A stretch of DNA of 64,000 bases, taken from the NCBI RefSeq assembly GCF_000298175.1, contig NZ_BAGZ01000022.1:60174-124173 (forward strand), written 5' to 3'. Shown here piece after piece: positions 9,126-17,453 of this stretch. A model generated the notes under the pieces. The model had not been told where the DNA came from. It searched no databases and saw only the letters and a program-made list of their open reading frames with translations. This DNA comes from Austwickia chelonae NBRC 105200 (GTDB taxonomy: Bacteria > Actinomycetota > Actinomycetes > Actinomycetales > Dermatophilaceae). Both the position numbers and the translations under genes were made by a program. Numbering within the stretch: position 1 is the first letter of the stretch; every line of letters starts with the position of its first letter.

Positions 9126-10002
9126 GGATGTAGGCCTTTCCTTCGGCCACGATGCGGACGTGTCCGTCGATCTGCAGGTGGTGTGTGCCGTGGGTCCGGT
9201 GGTCGACGTGGACCTGCATGGGTCCGCCGGGTAGTCGGAGGCCGAGGTGTATCGACCTGTGGTGTTGTGCGGACAGGTAGGCGCCTACGGAGGCGGTGCC
9301 TGATCCGCAGCTGCCTTCCCAGATGAGGCTGCCCAGGGCGGGCACGCTCACGAGTGGGGTGAGTTCGGCCCGGTCGGGGTCGTAGAGCAGGACGGCGATC
9401 ACTGCTGCGTTTTCGTCTGCTGCGAGTTGGGCGGCGGCGTCTTCGGCGTGTTTTCGCATCGTCTGGTCGGGTTGTGAGCATTCGACCACGAGGTGGACGG
9501 CGTCGGGGTAGCGGACCAGGGCTGAGCGCAGGTGTGTTCTGCCGGGGAAGGTGTAGTTCTCCACGCCGATCGGGTCGGGGACGGTGAGTCGGCACGTGTA
9601 GTCGGCGCCGAGGCGTTCGACGTCGCAGGGGACGGAGGTGGTGGAGCCGGATGTTTCCAGGACGATTTCGGTCCGGTGGCCGTTGTCGAGTCCGTTTTCT
9701 GCGGCGGTGAGTGCTGCCAGGGCCATGCAGGCGTTGCCGCAGAATTCGTTGCCGGCCATGTGTAGGCGGGTGTGGGCTTGGGGTGTGGTCGGTGGCCGGA
9801 CGAAGCCGACTTGTTCGGCGTGGACGTGGCACTCGGAGAGCAGTTGGTTGGCGATCGAGGGGTAGTCGGCGGGGTGGTGTTGGCTGGTGACCAGGACGGT
9901 CATGTTGCTGGTGGGGCTGAGTTTGACGAAGTCGACTTCGTGGGTGATCCGGGGTGTCTGCCGGGGCGGGGGTTTTCTGGTGCAGTTGTCCTGTCGGGTC
10001 AT
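9118..10002 (-). CDS. cntK: histidine-racemase-like protein of the DAP-epimerase fold
   Basis: Diaminopimelate-epimerase-fold racemase of 294 residues. Both catalytic cysteines are present in the expected contexts: C88 in MAGNEFCGNACMAL and C232 in WEGSCGSGTASVG. In staphylopine loci the equivalent CntK converts L- to D-histidine to supply CntL, so that role is inferred here. It is not ordinary DapF, judging by position and divergence. The ATG at 10002 overlaps the stop of the binding-protein gene (ATGA). A second in-frame ATG at residue 34 (MTVLVTS) could be the true start, since residues 1-30 are Pro/Arg-rich and uncharacteristic. Confidence 0.9.
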   Translation of the reverse strand: MTRQDNCTRKPPPRQTPRITHEVDFVKLSPTSNMTVLVTSQHHPADYPSIANQLLSECHVHAEQVGFVRPPTTPQAHTRLHMAGNEFCGNACMALAALTAAENGLDNGHRTEIVLETSGSTTSVPCDVERLGADYTCRLTVPDPIGVENYTFPGRTHLRSALVRYPDAVHLVVECSQPDQTMRKHAEDAAAQLAADENAAVIAVLLYDPDRAELTPLVSVPALGSLIWEGSCGSGTASVGAYLSAQHHRSIHLGLRLPGGPMQVHVDHRTHGTHHLQIDGHVRIVAEGKAYIHG

Positions 10003-11009
10003 GATGCGGACAGGCGGCTGGCGATGAGTTCGATTCCGTCGACGGCGAGTGGTCCGGGGGAGGTGTAGAAGTAGTTCAGCGGGAGTACTGCGCCGTCTTT
10101 GTGGACGGTGGCCAGGCCTTTGAGTTCTGGTCGGGTGCGCAGTTGTTTCACGACGTCTTCGTCGGTTTCGGTGTTCGACGATCCGGTGGGCAGGTACATC
10201 CCGAAGACGAGGTCGGGTTCTTTGCCGATCAGTTCTTCGGTGCTGGGTTCGAAGTAGCGTTTGGGGACGTCGGCGAAGACGTTCTTCAGGCCGAGTGCGG
10301 TCATCTGTTCGGAGACCAGTGATTGTCCGCCGTAGGAGCCGATGCCGCCTTTGGCGGGCACGTAGAGGGGGGCTGCGGTCTTGCCTGTGTGGGTGGTGAG
10401 GCGTTCTTTGGCGGCGGTGACGCGGTCTTGCATGCGTTTGACGGATTCTGTGGCCTTCTGGCTGGTGCCGAAGAGGCGGCCGTAGTTGTTGACGTCTTGG
10501 TAGATCAGGTCGAAGCCGTTGGCGCCGTTGGTGCTGCGTCCGGGGATGCCTCCGCAGTATCCGCTGACGGTGAGGAGTTTCGTGCCGGCTTGTTCGAGGC
10601 GTTTGGCGAGGGCGTTGATGTCGACGCCTTTGGTGATGTCGGTGCCGATGACGACGTCGGCTTTGGAGTTCAGGATCATCTCGTAGGAGACGTTGTGTGA
10701 GTCTTCGCTGACGCGTTCGGCGCGTTCGACCAGGGCTTTGGTGTCTTGTTCGAAGGGCACTTTCAGGCTGCCGGCGTAGTGGGTGATCTTGTCTCCGGCT
10801 CCGGCGGCGACCAGGAGGGAGGGTGCTTCTGAGCCGATCGCGAGGATGCGTTTCGGGGGGGTGTCGAAGGTGACGTCGCGGCCGCAGCTGTTGATGGTGA
10901 TCGCTGTCGAGCCGTTTTTTGCTGTGCCTGTGGTGCCGGCGGGGGTGCAGCCGGTGGCGGTGATCAGGAGGGCTGTTGTGAGGGCGAGTCCGGGGCGAAG
11001 TTTCCGCAT
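9999..11009 (-). CDS. metal-chelate substrate-binding lipoprotein (FecB/FepB type)
   Basis: Surface-anchored binding protein of about 336 residues for a FecCD-type importer. Residues 1-20 form a signal sequence ending in ATGC, so C21 would carry the lipid; the -3 residue is Ala rather than the usual Leu. It has the two-lobed periplasmic-binding fold with PKRILAIGSEAPSLLVAAG and a segment ADVVIGTDI typical of the class. The ATG at 11009 is chosen because it begins the signal peptide; the open frame extends upstream through promoter DNA to 11147. It is first in the operon, 117 bp from the Fur-like palindrome. The product probably binds the metal-loaded opine. Confidence 0.9.
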   Translation of the reverse strand: MRKLRPGLALTTALLITATGCTPAGTTGTAKNGSTAITINSCGRDVTFDTPPKRILAIGSEAPSLLVAAGAGDKITHYAGSLKVPFEQDTKALVERAERVSEDSHNVSYEMILNSKADVVIGTDITKGVDINALAKRLEQAGTKLLTVSGYCGGIPGRSTNGANGFDLIYQDVNNYGRLFGTSQKATESVKRMQDRVTAAKERLTTHTGKTAAPLYVPAKGGIGSYGGQSLVSEQMTALGLKNVFADVPKRYFEPSTEELIGKEPDLVFGMYLPTGSSNTETDEDVVKQLRTRPELKGLATVHKDGAVLPLNYFYTSPGPLAVDGIELIASRLSAS

Positions 11010-11125
11010 GGGTCGTAGCTCTCCATATCTCACCGGTTCAGGTTTTCGGGCTGTGCCGGTCGTGGTGCGGGGGTGTGGGGGTGGTGGTGTCGGGGTTGTC
11101 GGCTGGGTGGCAGCCCGAAGGTTAA

Positions 11126-11140
11126 TAATAATGATTATTA
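11126..11140. promoter_or_regulatory. Fur/Zur-type 7-1-7 palindrome
   Basis: Perfect 15-bp palindrome TAATAATGATTATTA centred on 11133, the geometry of Fur-family operators (7-1-7), differing from the classic TGATAATNATTATCA only at the second base of each arm. It lies 117 bp upstream of the opine metallophore operon and about 136 bp upstream of the divergent EamA gene. Which Fur-family protein binds (Zur or Fur) cannot be told from the site. Confidence 0.7.
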
Positions 11141-11151
11141 GAGTCAAATAA

Positions 11152-11170
11152 TGAGGTTAGCCTAAGCTTT
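11152..11170. promoter_or_regulatory. DtxR/IdeR-type iron box
   Basis: Contains AGGTTAGCCTAAGCT, matching 15 of 19 positions of the actinobacterial IdeR/DtxR consensus TTAGGTTAGSCTAACCTAA. It lies 11 bp from the Fur-type palindrome, so the operon may respond to iron as well as to a second metal. A better-conserved copy lies at 36589-36607. Confidence 0.65.
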
Positions 11171-11276
11171 AGGCGGCGGTCGCGGTATGTCGCCCCTGGT
11201 GATCCGACCGGCGACAGGCCTCGTGACCTCGCCTTTCGGCCTTGCCCGTCGATCTCAGCGAATATCCTTGATCGTC

Positions 11277-12176
11277 ATGAGCATTCGAGCTGACGCGCGC
11301 CGGGCTCGTGCGCACGTGCTCCTGGTGGTGACGGCGATGATCTGGGGTTTCGCCTTCGTCGCCCAGCGGGTCGGCGCGGAGCATGTCACGGCGTACACCT
11401 TCAATGGCACCCGTTTCCTCCTGGGTGCCGCGTCATTGGTGCCCCTGGTCTACGTCGTGGACCGTCGTCTGCGGACGGTCGACGGGGCCTCCCGGTGGCG
11501 TGCGGTGCTCTGGCCGGGGGTGGCGACCGGCGGGGTGCTCTTCACCGGGTCGGCCTTGCAACAGGCCGGGTTGGGGCACACCACGGCAGGTAATGCCGGG
11601 TTCATCACCTCGTTGTACATCGTGATCGTGCCGGTGTTGGGGGTCTTCCTGCGTCGCCGGGCGACGTGGATGACCTGGGCCGGGGTGGTGCTGGCCGTGG
11701 TGGGGCTCTACCTGTTGAGCGTCACCGAGGGCGTGTCGATCTCCTATGGCGACGGCCTGGTGCTGGTGTGTGCGCTCTTCTTCGCCGCGCACATCCTGTT
11801 GGTGGGGGCCTTCAGCGGGCGGGGGCTGGATCCGTTGCGTTTCTCGGTGGTCCAGTTCGTGACGAGCGGCGTGTTCAGCTGCGCGGTGGCCTTGGCCGTG
11901 GAGGAGGTGCCTTTTGCGGGGACTTCGCAGGCGGTGGTGCCGATCCTGTACGGGGGGCTGCTCTCGGTGGGGGTGGCGTACACCTTGCAGGTGGTGGCCC
12001 AGGCGGATGCGGAGCCGACCACGGCGGCGTTGTTGATGAGTCTGGAGGCGGTCTTCGGTCTGGTCGGCGGGATGGTCTTCCTGGGGGAGCAGATGACGGT
12101 GCGGGGGTTGACCGGGTGTGCGGTGATGTTGGCCGGGATCGTGGTCGCCCAGTTGGGTGAACCTGACCGGGCATGA
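11277..12176 (+). CDS. EamA/DMT-family transporter
   Basis: Drug/metabolite-transporter superfamily permease, 299 residues with about ten hydrophobic segments in two EamA repeats: first repeat from VTAMIWGFAFVAQRVG, second from YGDGLVLVCALFFAAHILLVG to LTGCAVMLAGIVVAQLG. The substrate is unknown. ATG at 11277 (MSIRADARRA) is preferred over an in-frame ATG at 11187, because the extra 30 residues run through promoter sequence and lack family features. It is divergent from the opine metallophore operon and shares the 11126-11170 control region, so metal-linked regulation is possible but unproven. Confidence 0.88.
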   Translation: MSIRADARRARAHVLLVVTAMIWGFAFVAQRVGAEHVTAYTFNGTRFLLGAASLVPLVYVVDRRLRTVDGASRWRAVLWPGVATGGVLFTGSALQQAGLGHTTAGNAGFITSLYIVIVPVLGVFLRRRATWMTWAGVVLAVVGLYLLSVTEGVSISYGDGLVLVCALFFAAHILLVGAFSGRGLDPLRFSVVQFVTSGVFSCAVALAVEEVPFAGTSQAVVPILYGGLLSVGVAYTLQVVAQADAEPTTAALLMSLEAVFGLVGGMVFLGEQMTVRGLTGCAVMLAGIVVAQLGEPDRA

Positions 12177-12196
12177 AAAATGCCCTCCCCCGGGCA
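12176..12196 (-). terminator. intrinsic terminator for the 12249-13130 gene
   Basis: On the minus strand, TGCCC-6 nt-GGGCA is followed directly by five T. It lies about 50 bp after the stop codon at 12249 and abuts the stop of the converging EamA gene. Confidence 0.7.
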
Positions 12197-12248
12197 AGCA
12201 GCCGGCGCCTGGCCGCTGTACCGAGGAAGGGCAGATGTCTCTCAGGCG

Positions 12249-13130
12249 TCAGGCCTGCTTGGGTGCGCGCTGGGCTTCGACCTTGGGCGCTTCGCGGATG
12301 ATCATCCCGCCGGTGTTGACCTGGTTGACGACCTCGGACGCATTCTGTCCGATGGTGATCTGGGTCTCCTTGGCGGGCAGGCGGTTGCAGAGCCACTGGT
12401 CGCCCGGGTTGTGGGTGTCGGTCTCGAAGACTCCGGTGACCTTTCCGGTCACCTCCTGGTGCCCCTTGTCGAGGCGGAAGCTCTCACCCGGCTTGGCCGT
12501 GATGGCCCGCCAGGATTCGGTGGTGCTGCCGTAGGCGAACGCCCAGGTGTTCTGGAAGGCGGCCTTCACATTGACGATGCCCTTGATGCTGGCGCTGGCC
12601 TCGACATTCCACCCGATGGTGTTCGTCTTGGTGTAGGTCTCTGCGTTTCGCAGCGTCAGGGTGAGTTCTTTCTGGGTGTTGTTGGTCTGGATGACACCCT
12701 TCTTCTCCAGGATGAACTTCGAGCTGATCGGCTCGAACTTGTACTTCTTGAAGCCGACCCCAGACTTCGGATCGCGGGTCATCTTGGCGCACATCTCGGT
12801 GATGGTGGTGTGCATTCTGTCGATAGCAATTTTTTCGTTCGGCGGAACCAAACGGAACTGGTGAGCATTCTTGCAGTGATGGTTCTTTTGGCATTCGTCC
12901 CAAGCCTGGGCGTGGTACTTGGGGTGCTTCTTCTTGAAATCTTCGCTGTAGGCTAATGCGAAGCGGGCAAATTGAACATTCCCATATTTCTCCTCGCTTG
13001 CCTTAATGATTTTTTTGACTTCTTCAAATTCGGGTGAAGATGCCTGCGCCGCAGCGGGGGCGAGGCTGAAGGCTAGCGCGCCAGTGGCGGCGATGGCGAA
13101 GAGTTTTCTGAAGGAAGACCTGCGGATCAT
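12249..13130 (-). CDS. secreted beta-rich protein, aerolysin-like pore-former candidate
   Basis: Secreted protein of 293 residues with a clear Sec signal peptide (positively charged MIRRSSFRK, hydrophobic core, A-Q-A near residue 30). The N-terminal half is helical and Cys-bearing (C80, C86, C114). Residues 150-235 alternate polar and hydrophobic residues with many Thr/Asn, including the segments TYTKTNTIGWNVEASASI and SFRLDKGHQEVTGKVTGVF, flanking an amphipathic Ala/Val/Phe-rich stretch near 184-200. That pattern resembles the strand-loop-strand of aerolysin/ETX-MTX2-type beta-pore-forming proteins. The resemblance is by pattern only; family membership is not established. Part of the 5' half is AT-richer than its surroundings. 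It ends in a good intrinsic terminator. Confidence 0.75.
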   Translation of the reverse strand: MIRRSSFRKLFAIAATGALAFSLAPAAAQASSPEFEEVKKIIKASEEKYGNVQFARFALAYSEDFKKKHPKYHAQAWDECQKNHHCKNAHQFRLVPPNEKIAIDRMHTTITEMCAKMTRDPKSGVGFKKYKFEPISSKFILEKKGVIQTNNTQKELTLTLRNAETYTKTNTIGWNVEASASIKGIVNVKAAFQNTWAFAYGSTTESWRAITAKPGESFRLDKGHQEVTGKVTGVFETDTHNPGDQWLCNRLPAKETQITIGQNASEVVNQVNTGGMIIREAPKVEAQRAPKQA

Positions 13131-13609
13131 GCTCGAAATCCTGTCTACTGTGACAAAGATGGTGAGGCTTCTGGGGTTGGGGGCCTGTCCGTGAGTGCGG
13201 CCGGCTCCTTCGTCGTCGGCCTCGTGCTGTGGAGCATTCGCAACGTAGACAGATATGCTGTGTGAAGCTTGAATATATTCTGCACTCTACATCCATAGGG
13301 CCTTGACCTGCATCAATAGGCTTTGACTATTAGGTTTCCTGAATGGCTGTGCGAAAGTTTTGTCATATCCGGCCGCCCAATTCACCGGTCTGTCCGTATT
13401 TGATCCGATAAATCCATTAATGACATTAAATGGCGTATATTAATTCGCTGTCCTCTCGCCGACAGCGGTCGGTGGAGCCCGCCCGAGGTGGCTGACGGCA
13501 CCGAGCGACCCTCCCCGGCGCAGCAGATCGGCGCCCCCGAATCCTGAGATCCGGCGGCGCCGATCCGATAGTTCTCCGAGAGGAAATATGCCACCCCCGG
13601 AGACAGCGA
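13131..13609. other. 479-bp intergenic region with AT-rich promoter zone and inverted repeat
   Basis: No convincing gene. The part from about 13240 to 13440 is AT-rich and presumably holds the promoter of the minus-strand secreted protein. A perfect 10-bp inverted repeat GATCGGCGCC / GGCGCCGATC at 13526-13535 and 13556-13565 lies just past the 3' end of the glycosidase gene and may act as its terminator, although no T-run follows. Confidence 0.5.
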
Positions 13610-14743
13610 TTACCGTTTGATGCGGTTGATGCTCTCCTTGTACGCCTCGGCGGACTTCGGCATCTGCGCGGGGTTGTGCAAGGAGTTCGTCACATTCCCC
13701 TCCGCCTCCATGAAGTAGTTCTCCATGACCAGGACGTCCTTGTTCTGCTCGAAGAACTCGAACATCTTCCGGATGTAGAACGGATTGTCACCGCTGCCGT
13801 GCTTGTCAGTGGCCGAGAGCCCCCACTCGCTCACGGCAAAACCCTTCTGATGCTTCCTGGCGAAAGCCGCCACATCGGCCAACCCGGCAGCCAACGGAGG
13901 ATTGATCCGCTTCTTCCACTCCCGCTCGTTACGGCCCTTGATATGCCACCAGTCGTAGTCATTGCAGCCGACGACATCGACCCGCTCATTACCCGGGTAG
14001 AGCCTTTCCAACGAGTCCATCCGGTTGAGCTGACCGGTCATCGCCCGGCCGCAGCCGATGATGAAACCGAACTTCAGCCCCGGCGTCTCCTGCTTCATCA
14101 CCATGGCGATACGGTTCCAGGCATCCCGGAACTTGGGGGCGTTGAGATAGGTGGCACTCCACTTGTACCAGTCGCCATTGGCCTCCCAGCCGATGTTGAC
14201 CAGCGCGTTCCCCCGACCGTTCTCCTTCAGGGCGCGCGCATTCAGTCGCCAGACCTCGTCCTGGTCGCCCTTGATGATCGAGTCGAAGGTGACGGAGTTG
14301 TCGCTGGGGATCATCGCCAGGTTGTACGACATCAACCCACCGAAACCGGAGAACGTGCTGACATTCCAGCGTGAGTCGGCCAGCGAGTCCGGGCCGGACG
14401 ACGGGTGCAGCACCCGCTTGTTCGAATAGGAGGTGACGGCGTCGATCGGGTGGCCGCGCCAGTGTCCGACATTGTCGACGGCGGCCGCGGTGTGCGGGGC
14501 GCCGCGCCAGATCCCGGAGAACCAGGGCAGCCCGGACCGAGGTTTGGCACCGAGGATCCGCTCGGCCGGGGTCTTGTGCTGAGGCGCTGCCGGAGCTGCT
14601 TCCGGAGCGATGGCCGGCGCGTCGGCGGCGGCAGCAGGCGCGGCCGACGCCGACGCGCACAAGGGGGTGGCCAGGCAGAAGGCGACCAGGGCCGCCGTGC
14701 CGGCGACCGCCGTTCGTCGACGTGGTCTGAAGGCATCAATCAT
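13610..14743 (-). CDS. secreted GH26-like glycoside hydrolase
   Basis: Exported protein of 377 residues: signal peptide (RPRRRTAVAGTAALVAFC...ASA, to about residue 34), an Ala/Pro-rich linker to about 57, then a TIM-barrel domain. Candidate catalytic residues in the order expected for GH26-type retaining enzymes are E187 in NIGWEANGDWYKW (acid/base) and E306 in FAVSEWGLS (nucleophile). Similar domains act on beta-mannan or mixed-linkage polysaccharides; the actual substrate is unknown. It is divergent from the GHL10 protein at 14933 across a gap of about 190 bp, suggesting coordinated secretion of two glycan-active enzymes. Confidence 0.82.
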   Translation of the reverse strand: MIDAFRPRRRTAVAGTAALVAFCLATPLCASASAAPAAAADAPAIAPEAAPAAPQHKTPAERILGAKPRSGLPWFSGIWRGAPHTAAAVDNVGHWRGHPIDAVTSYSNKRVLHPSSGPDSLADSRWNVSTFSGFGGLMSYNLAMIPSDNSVTFDSIIKGDQDEVWRLNARALKENGRGNALVNIGWEANGDWYKWSATYLNAPKFRDAWNRIAMVMKQETPGLKFGFIIGCGRAMTGQLNRMDSLERLYPGNERVDVVGCNDYDWWHIKGRNEREWKKRINPPLAAGLADVAAFARKHQKGFAVSEWGLSATDKHGSGDNPFYIRKMFEFFEQNKDVLVMENYFMEAEGNVTNSLHNPAQMPKSAEAYKESINRIKR

Positions 14744-14932
14744 GTTGCTGTGCTCCCGTGTTGGGCGGTAAGGGTCCCCAGCCTAGGAGACGGTCCTACA
14801 TGATGTGTCCTGTGGTTCAGGGAAACTAGCTGAGCTTGAGATCTTTTGAACCGGTAGGGGTTTCGCCAAGATGGTGGGTCCCGTGTTGAGGAGCGCCGCT
14901 CGACGGCGCGAAGGATGCCCTAGGAGGCATGG

Positions 14933-16474
14933 ATGCGTAAAGGTATGTCCACGACGGTGGTGGCCGCGCTGGTCACAGGACTGTCACTGGGAATGACCCC
15001 AGTGGCCTCCGCTGCCGAAAAACCCGCTTCGCCGACGAAATCCAGCCAAATTCGCGGCTACTGGGTCGATGCCTTCAACCCGGGGATCTTCTCAGCCAAC
15101 GAGATCCGCACGATGATCGCCGACGCCCGCGCCGCCCGCGCCAACGTCCTCTTCGTGCAGACCGTCCGCCGCTTCGACTGCTTCTGCAACAAGGGCCACC
15201 ACCCCCGCACCGACGCCGCCATCGCCCCGGCCCCCTTCGACCCCCTGGCCGAGATCGTCAAACAAGCCCACGCCGCCGGACTCCAGGTGCACGCCTGGGT
15301 GAACGCCACGACGCTGTGGAATTCCACGAAAGCCCCCCGCGACACCAAACACGCCTACCACAAGCACGGCCCCAACGCCCAAGGCCGCGACCGGTGGCTC
15401 AACAAGAGAGTCGACGGAAAAGAGATCGTCGACAACAACACCTATGTCGACCCGGCACACCCCGACGTCGTGGAAGACATCGTCGCCGGCGCCGCAGCCC
15501 TCCAGAAGCAGTACGACATCGACGGCATCAACCTCGACTACATCCGCTATCCCGACAACAACTCCACGGAGAGCGCCAACGACTGGGGATACACCGACAC
15601 GGCACTCGCCCGCTTCAAAGCGCACACCGGACGTACCGACCGCCCCGCCCCCACCGACGAGCAGTGGTCGGCCTGGCGACGCGGACAGGTCGACAACATC
15701 GTCCGCCGCGTCTACGCGACCCTCTACAGCCACAACCCGAAGACCCGACTGTCCGTCAACGGGATCACCTACGGCGTCGGCAGCGACCAGGTCGGCTCCT
15801 TCGAGAAGACCCGCCCCTACGGCAGCGTCCTCCAGGACTACCGCGCCTGGATGCGCGACGGATACATCGACACCGTCGCCGCCATGAACTACAAGCGGGA
15901 GAGCCGCCCCGAACAAGCCCAGGGATTCCGCAGCTGGAACAAGACCCTGCAGAAACTCGCCACCGACTCCGGACGACACGTCATCTCCGGGACCGCGCTG
16001 CACCTCAACACGATCCCCGAGTCACTGACCCAGGCCAAAGAAGTCGCCGGCCACGGACTGGGCTGGGGCGGATACTCCTACGCCTCACCGTCGTCGACAG
16101 CCGCCGGCGGCAACGCGGCCAAACGGGCCAGCGAACGCAAGGCCCTCCACGAGTCGCTGGTCAAGGAGGTCTTCACCGCACCGGCAGCCGTGCCGGAGAT
16201 GCCCTGGAAACAGTCCACCGGCCTGATCTCCGGGAAAGCCCTCCAAGGTGGGAAAGCGGCCGACCAGGCCACCGTCACCCTGACCCCGGTGGGCGGCAAC
16301 GGCGGACCGAAGACGGTACTCACCGACGCCTCCGGGCAGTTCGTCTTCGCCGCCTTGGCCCCCGGCCAATACAAGGCGGAGGTGAAGGTCGGCGGCCAGG
16401 GCAAGGCCGGCGCCCCGGTGACCGTCCAGGTGACGGCGGGTAAGACGGCAGGGGCGGAACTCACCGCACCCTGA
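14933..16474 (+). CDS. secreted glycosyl-hydrolase-like 10 (GHL10) protein with C-terminal beta domain
   Basis: Exported 513-residue protein. Residues 1-28 are a signal peptide ending ASA. Residues 40-400 match the GHL10/YngK-DigH family of TIM-barrel glycosidases: RGYWVDAF near the start, LFVQTV, GLQVHAWVNA, YVDPAHPDV, the GINLDYIRYP motif and DTVAAMNYKRE. Members of this family include an enzyme acting on peptide-free peptidoglycan glycans, so a cell-wall role is plausible. Residues 425-510 form a separate module with ISGKAL...TDASGQFVFAALAPGQYKAEV, typical of carboxypeptidase-regulatory-like/SdrB-like beta folds, perhaps for wall or carbohydrate attachment. The ATG is preceded by CTAGGAGG. 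Confidence 0.9.
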   Translation: MRKGMSTTVVAALVTGLSLGMTPVASAAEKPASPTKSSQIRGYWVDAFNPGIFSANEIRTMIADARAARANVLFVQTVRRFDCFCNKGHHPRTDAAIAPAPFDPLAEIVKQAHAAGLQVHAWVNATTLWNSTKAPRDTKHAYHKHGPNAQGRDRWLNKRVDGKEIVDNNTYVDPAHPDVVEDIVAGAAALQKQYDIDGINLDYIRYPDNNSTESANDWGYTDTALARFKAHTGRTDRPAPTDEQWSAWRRGQVDNIVRRVYATLYSHNPKTRLSVNGITYGVGSDQVGSFEKTRPYGSVLQDYRAWMRDGYIDTVAAMNYKRESRPEQAQGFRSWNKTLQKLATDSGRHVISGTALHLNTIPESLTQAKEVAGHGLGWGGYSYASPSSTAAGGNAAKRASERKALHESLVKEVFTAPAAVPEMPWKQSTGLISGKALQGGKAADQATVTLTPVGGNGGPKTVLTDASGQFVFAALAPGQYKAEVKVGGQGKAGAPVTVQVTAGKTAGAELTAP

Positions 16475-16705
16475 CCGCCTGCTCAACAGGCGCGAATCGG
16501 CCTCACAACGGTTGCAGAACAGATACATTCGTTACGATCTGATGTCATTTGCCGGGAAAGTCCGATCTGACCTGTCCCGCCCGAGAAGGCGCACGTAGCG
16601 TGCGAAATGACTGTTTTGTATACATCTGCGACGGCACGTCCGCACACCCCTTCCCGGAGTCCCGCGGACGTGCCGGACGCATCGTCAGGATCATGAGGAA
16701 GAGAC

Positions 16706-17299
16706 GTGACGCGTCGAGGGTCGATCGCATCGTGGTCGCTCGCGGGGGTCCTGCTGCTCACCGCAGCAGCCCCGGCGGTGGCCCAGGTGCGCACCGCAGA
16801 CCGTCCTTCCGAGGTCATCTCCACGGCCGCCCCCGACCCGGCGACCACCTCCCCCCTCGGAGAAACGCCCGGGACACCCCCGCACACAGGTGAGAACCCG
16901 ACCGCCGGGCAGGAGGGCCGCACCGGCCGGATCTGCACCGCACAACGTCGGAAAGCGGTCGAACGCAGAACCGGACGCGCCCGGCGGGACACCTGCCCCC
17001 GATGCGACCAGGGCCCGGTCGCCTGGCGCCTGGCCAACCGGCTGATCCACCGGTGGGAAACGTCCTCCCGATCAGCCAGGAACTCGGCCTCCCCGGCCGA
17101 CCGACGCGCGCACGGCCACCCGTCCCGCAGCGACGGACGGGCCGATTCGCGCTGCCGCCCGGTAGGACCCGCCCCTCATCGGGGACCGACCGCGACCGAG
17201 CACCCCGACCGCAGCCCACAGCGGCAGGCCGGCGAACTCGTCCAACGCCTGCTGTCCTCCGGTCTCAGGGCCCTGTCCTCCGGCCTCGGCGGTCGATGA
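16706..17299 (+). CDS. hypothetical exported Arg-rich protein
   Basis: I do not recognise it. GTG at 16706 follows a GAGGAAG ribosome site and begins a plausible signal peptide (hydrophobic SWSLAGVLLLTAAAPAVAQ, residues 9-27). After a Thr/Pro-rich linker, residues 70-180 are rich in Arg with Cys at about 77, 97 and 100, and the last 20 residues form an amphipathic helix (ELVQRLLSSGLRALSSGL). Third codon positions are strongly G/C, consistent with real coding. The low complexity of the middle leaves some doubt. A hairpin follows at 17324-17359. Confidence 0.5.
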   Translation: MTRRGSIASWSLAGVLLLTAAAPAVAQVRTADRPSEVISTAAPDPATTSPLGETPGTPPHTGENPTAGQEGRTGRICTAQRRKAVERRTGRARRDTCPRCDQGPVAWRLANRLIHRWETSSRSARNSASPADRRAHGHPSRSDGRADSRCRPVGPAPHRGPTATEHPDRSPQRQAGELVQRLLSSGLRALSSGLGGR

Positions 17300-17323
17300 C
17301 GGCACGGCCGACGCCGAAGTCGT

Positions 17324-17359
17324 GACCGGGCGGATGGTCGGGGGGCCACCCGCCCGGTC
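17324..17359 (+). terminator. hairpin after Arg-rich protein gene
   Basis: GACCGGGCGG paired with CCGCCCGGTC, 10-bp perfect stem with a 16-nt loop, about 25 bp after the stop. There is no clear T-run. Confidence 0.5.
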
Positions 17360-17453
17360 TCTGCCACACGGCACAGCCGCCCGCCACGGTTCTGGGTTTC
17401 CTTGATGCGGGCGTCCAGCTTCTTTTCACCGCCGATATTTAGCGTCGGACCGT

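Noticed and set aside
9118..10002. Ordinary diaminopimelate epimerase (DapF) for lysine/peptidoglycan synthesis
   Set aside because: The catalytic Cys pair fits the shared fold, but position directly before the CntL- and CntM-like genes makes a CntK-type racemase much more likely.
13526..13565. Inverted repeat as an att site or phage remnant
   Set aside because: No recombinase or phage gene nearby; position after the glycosidase stop suits a terminator-like hairpin.
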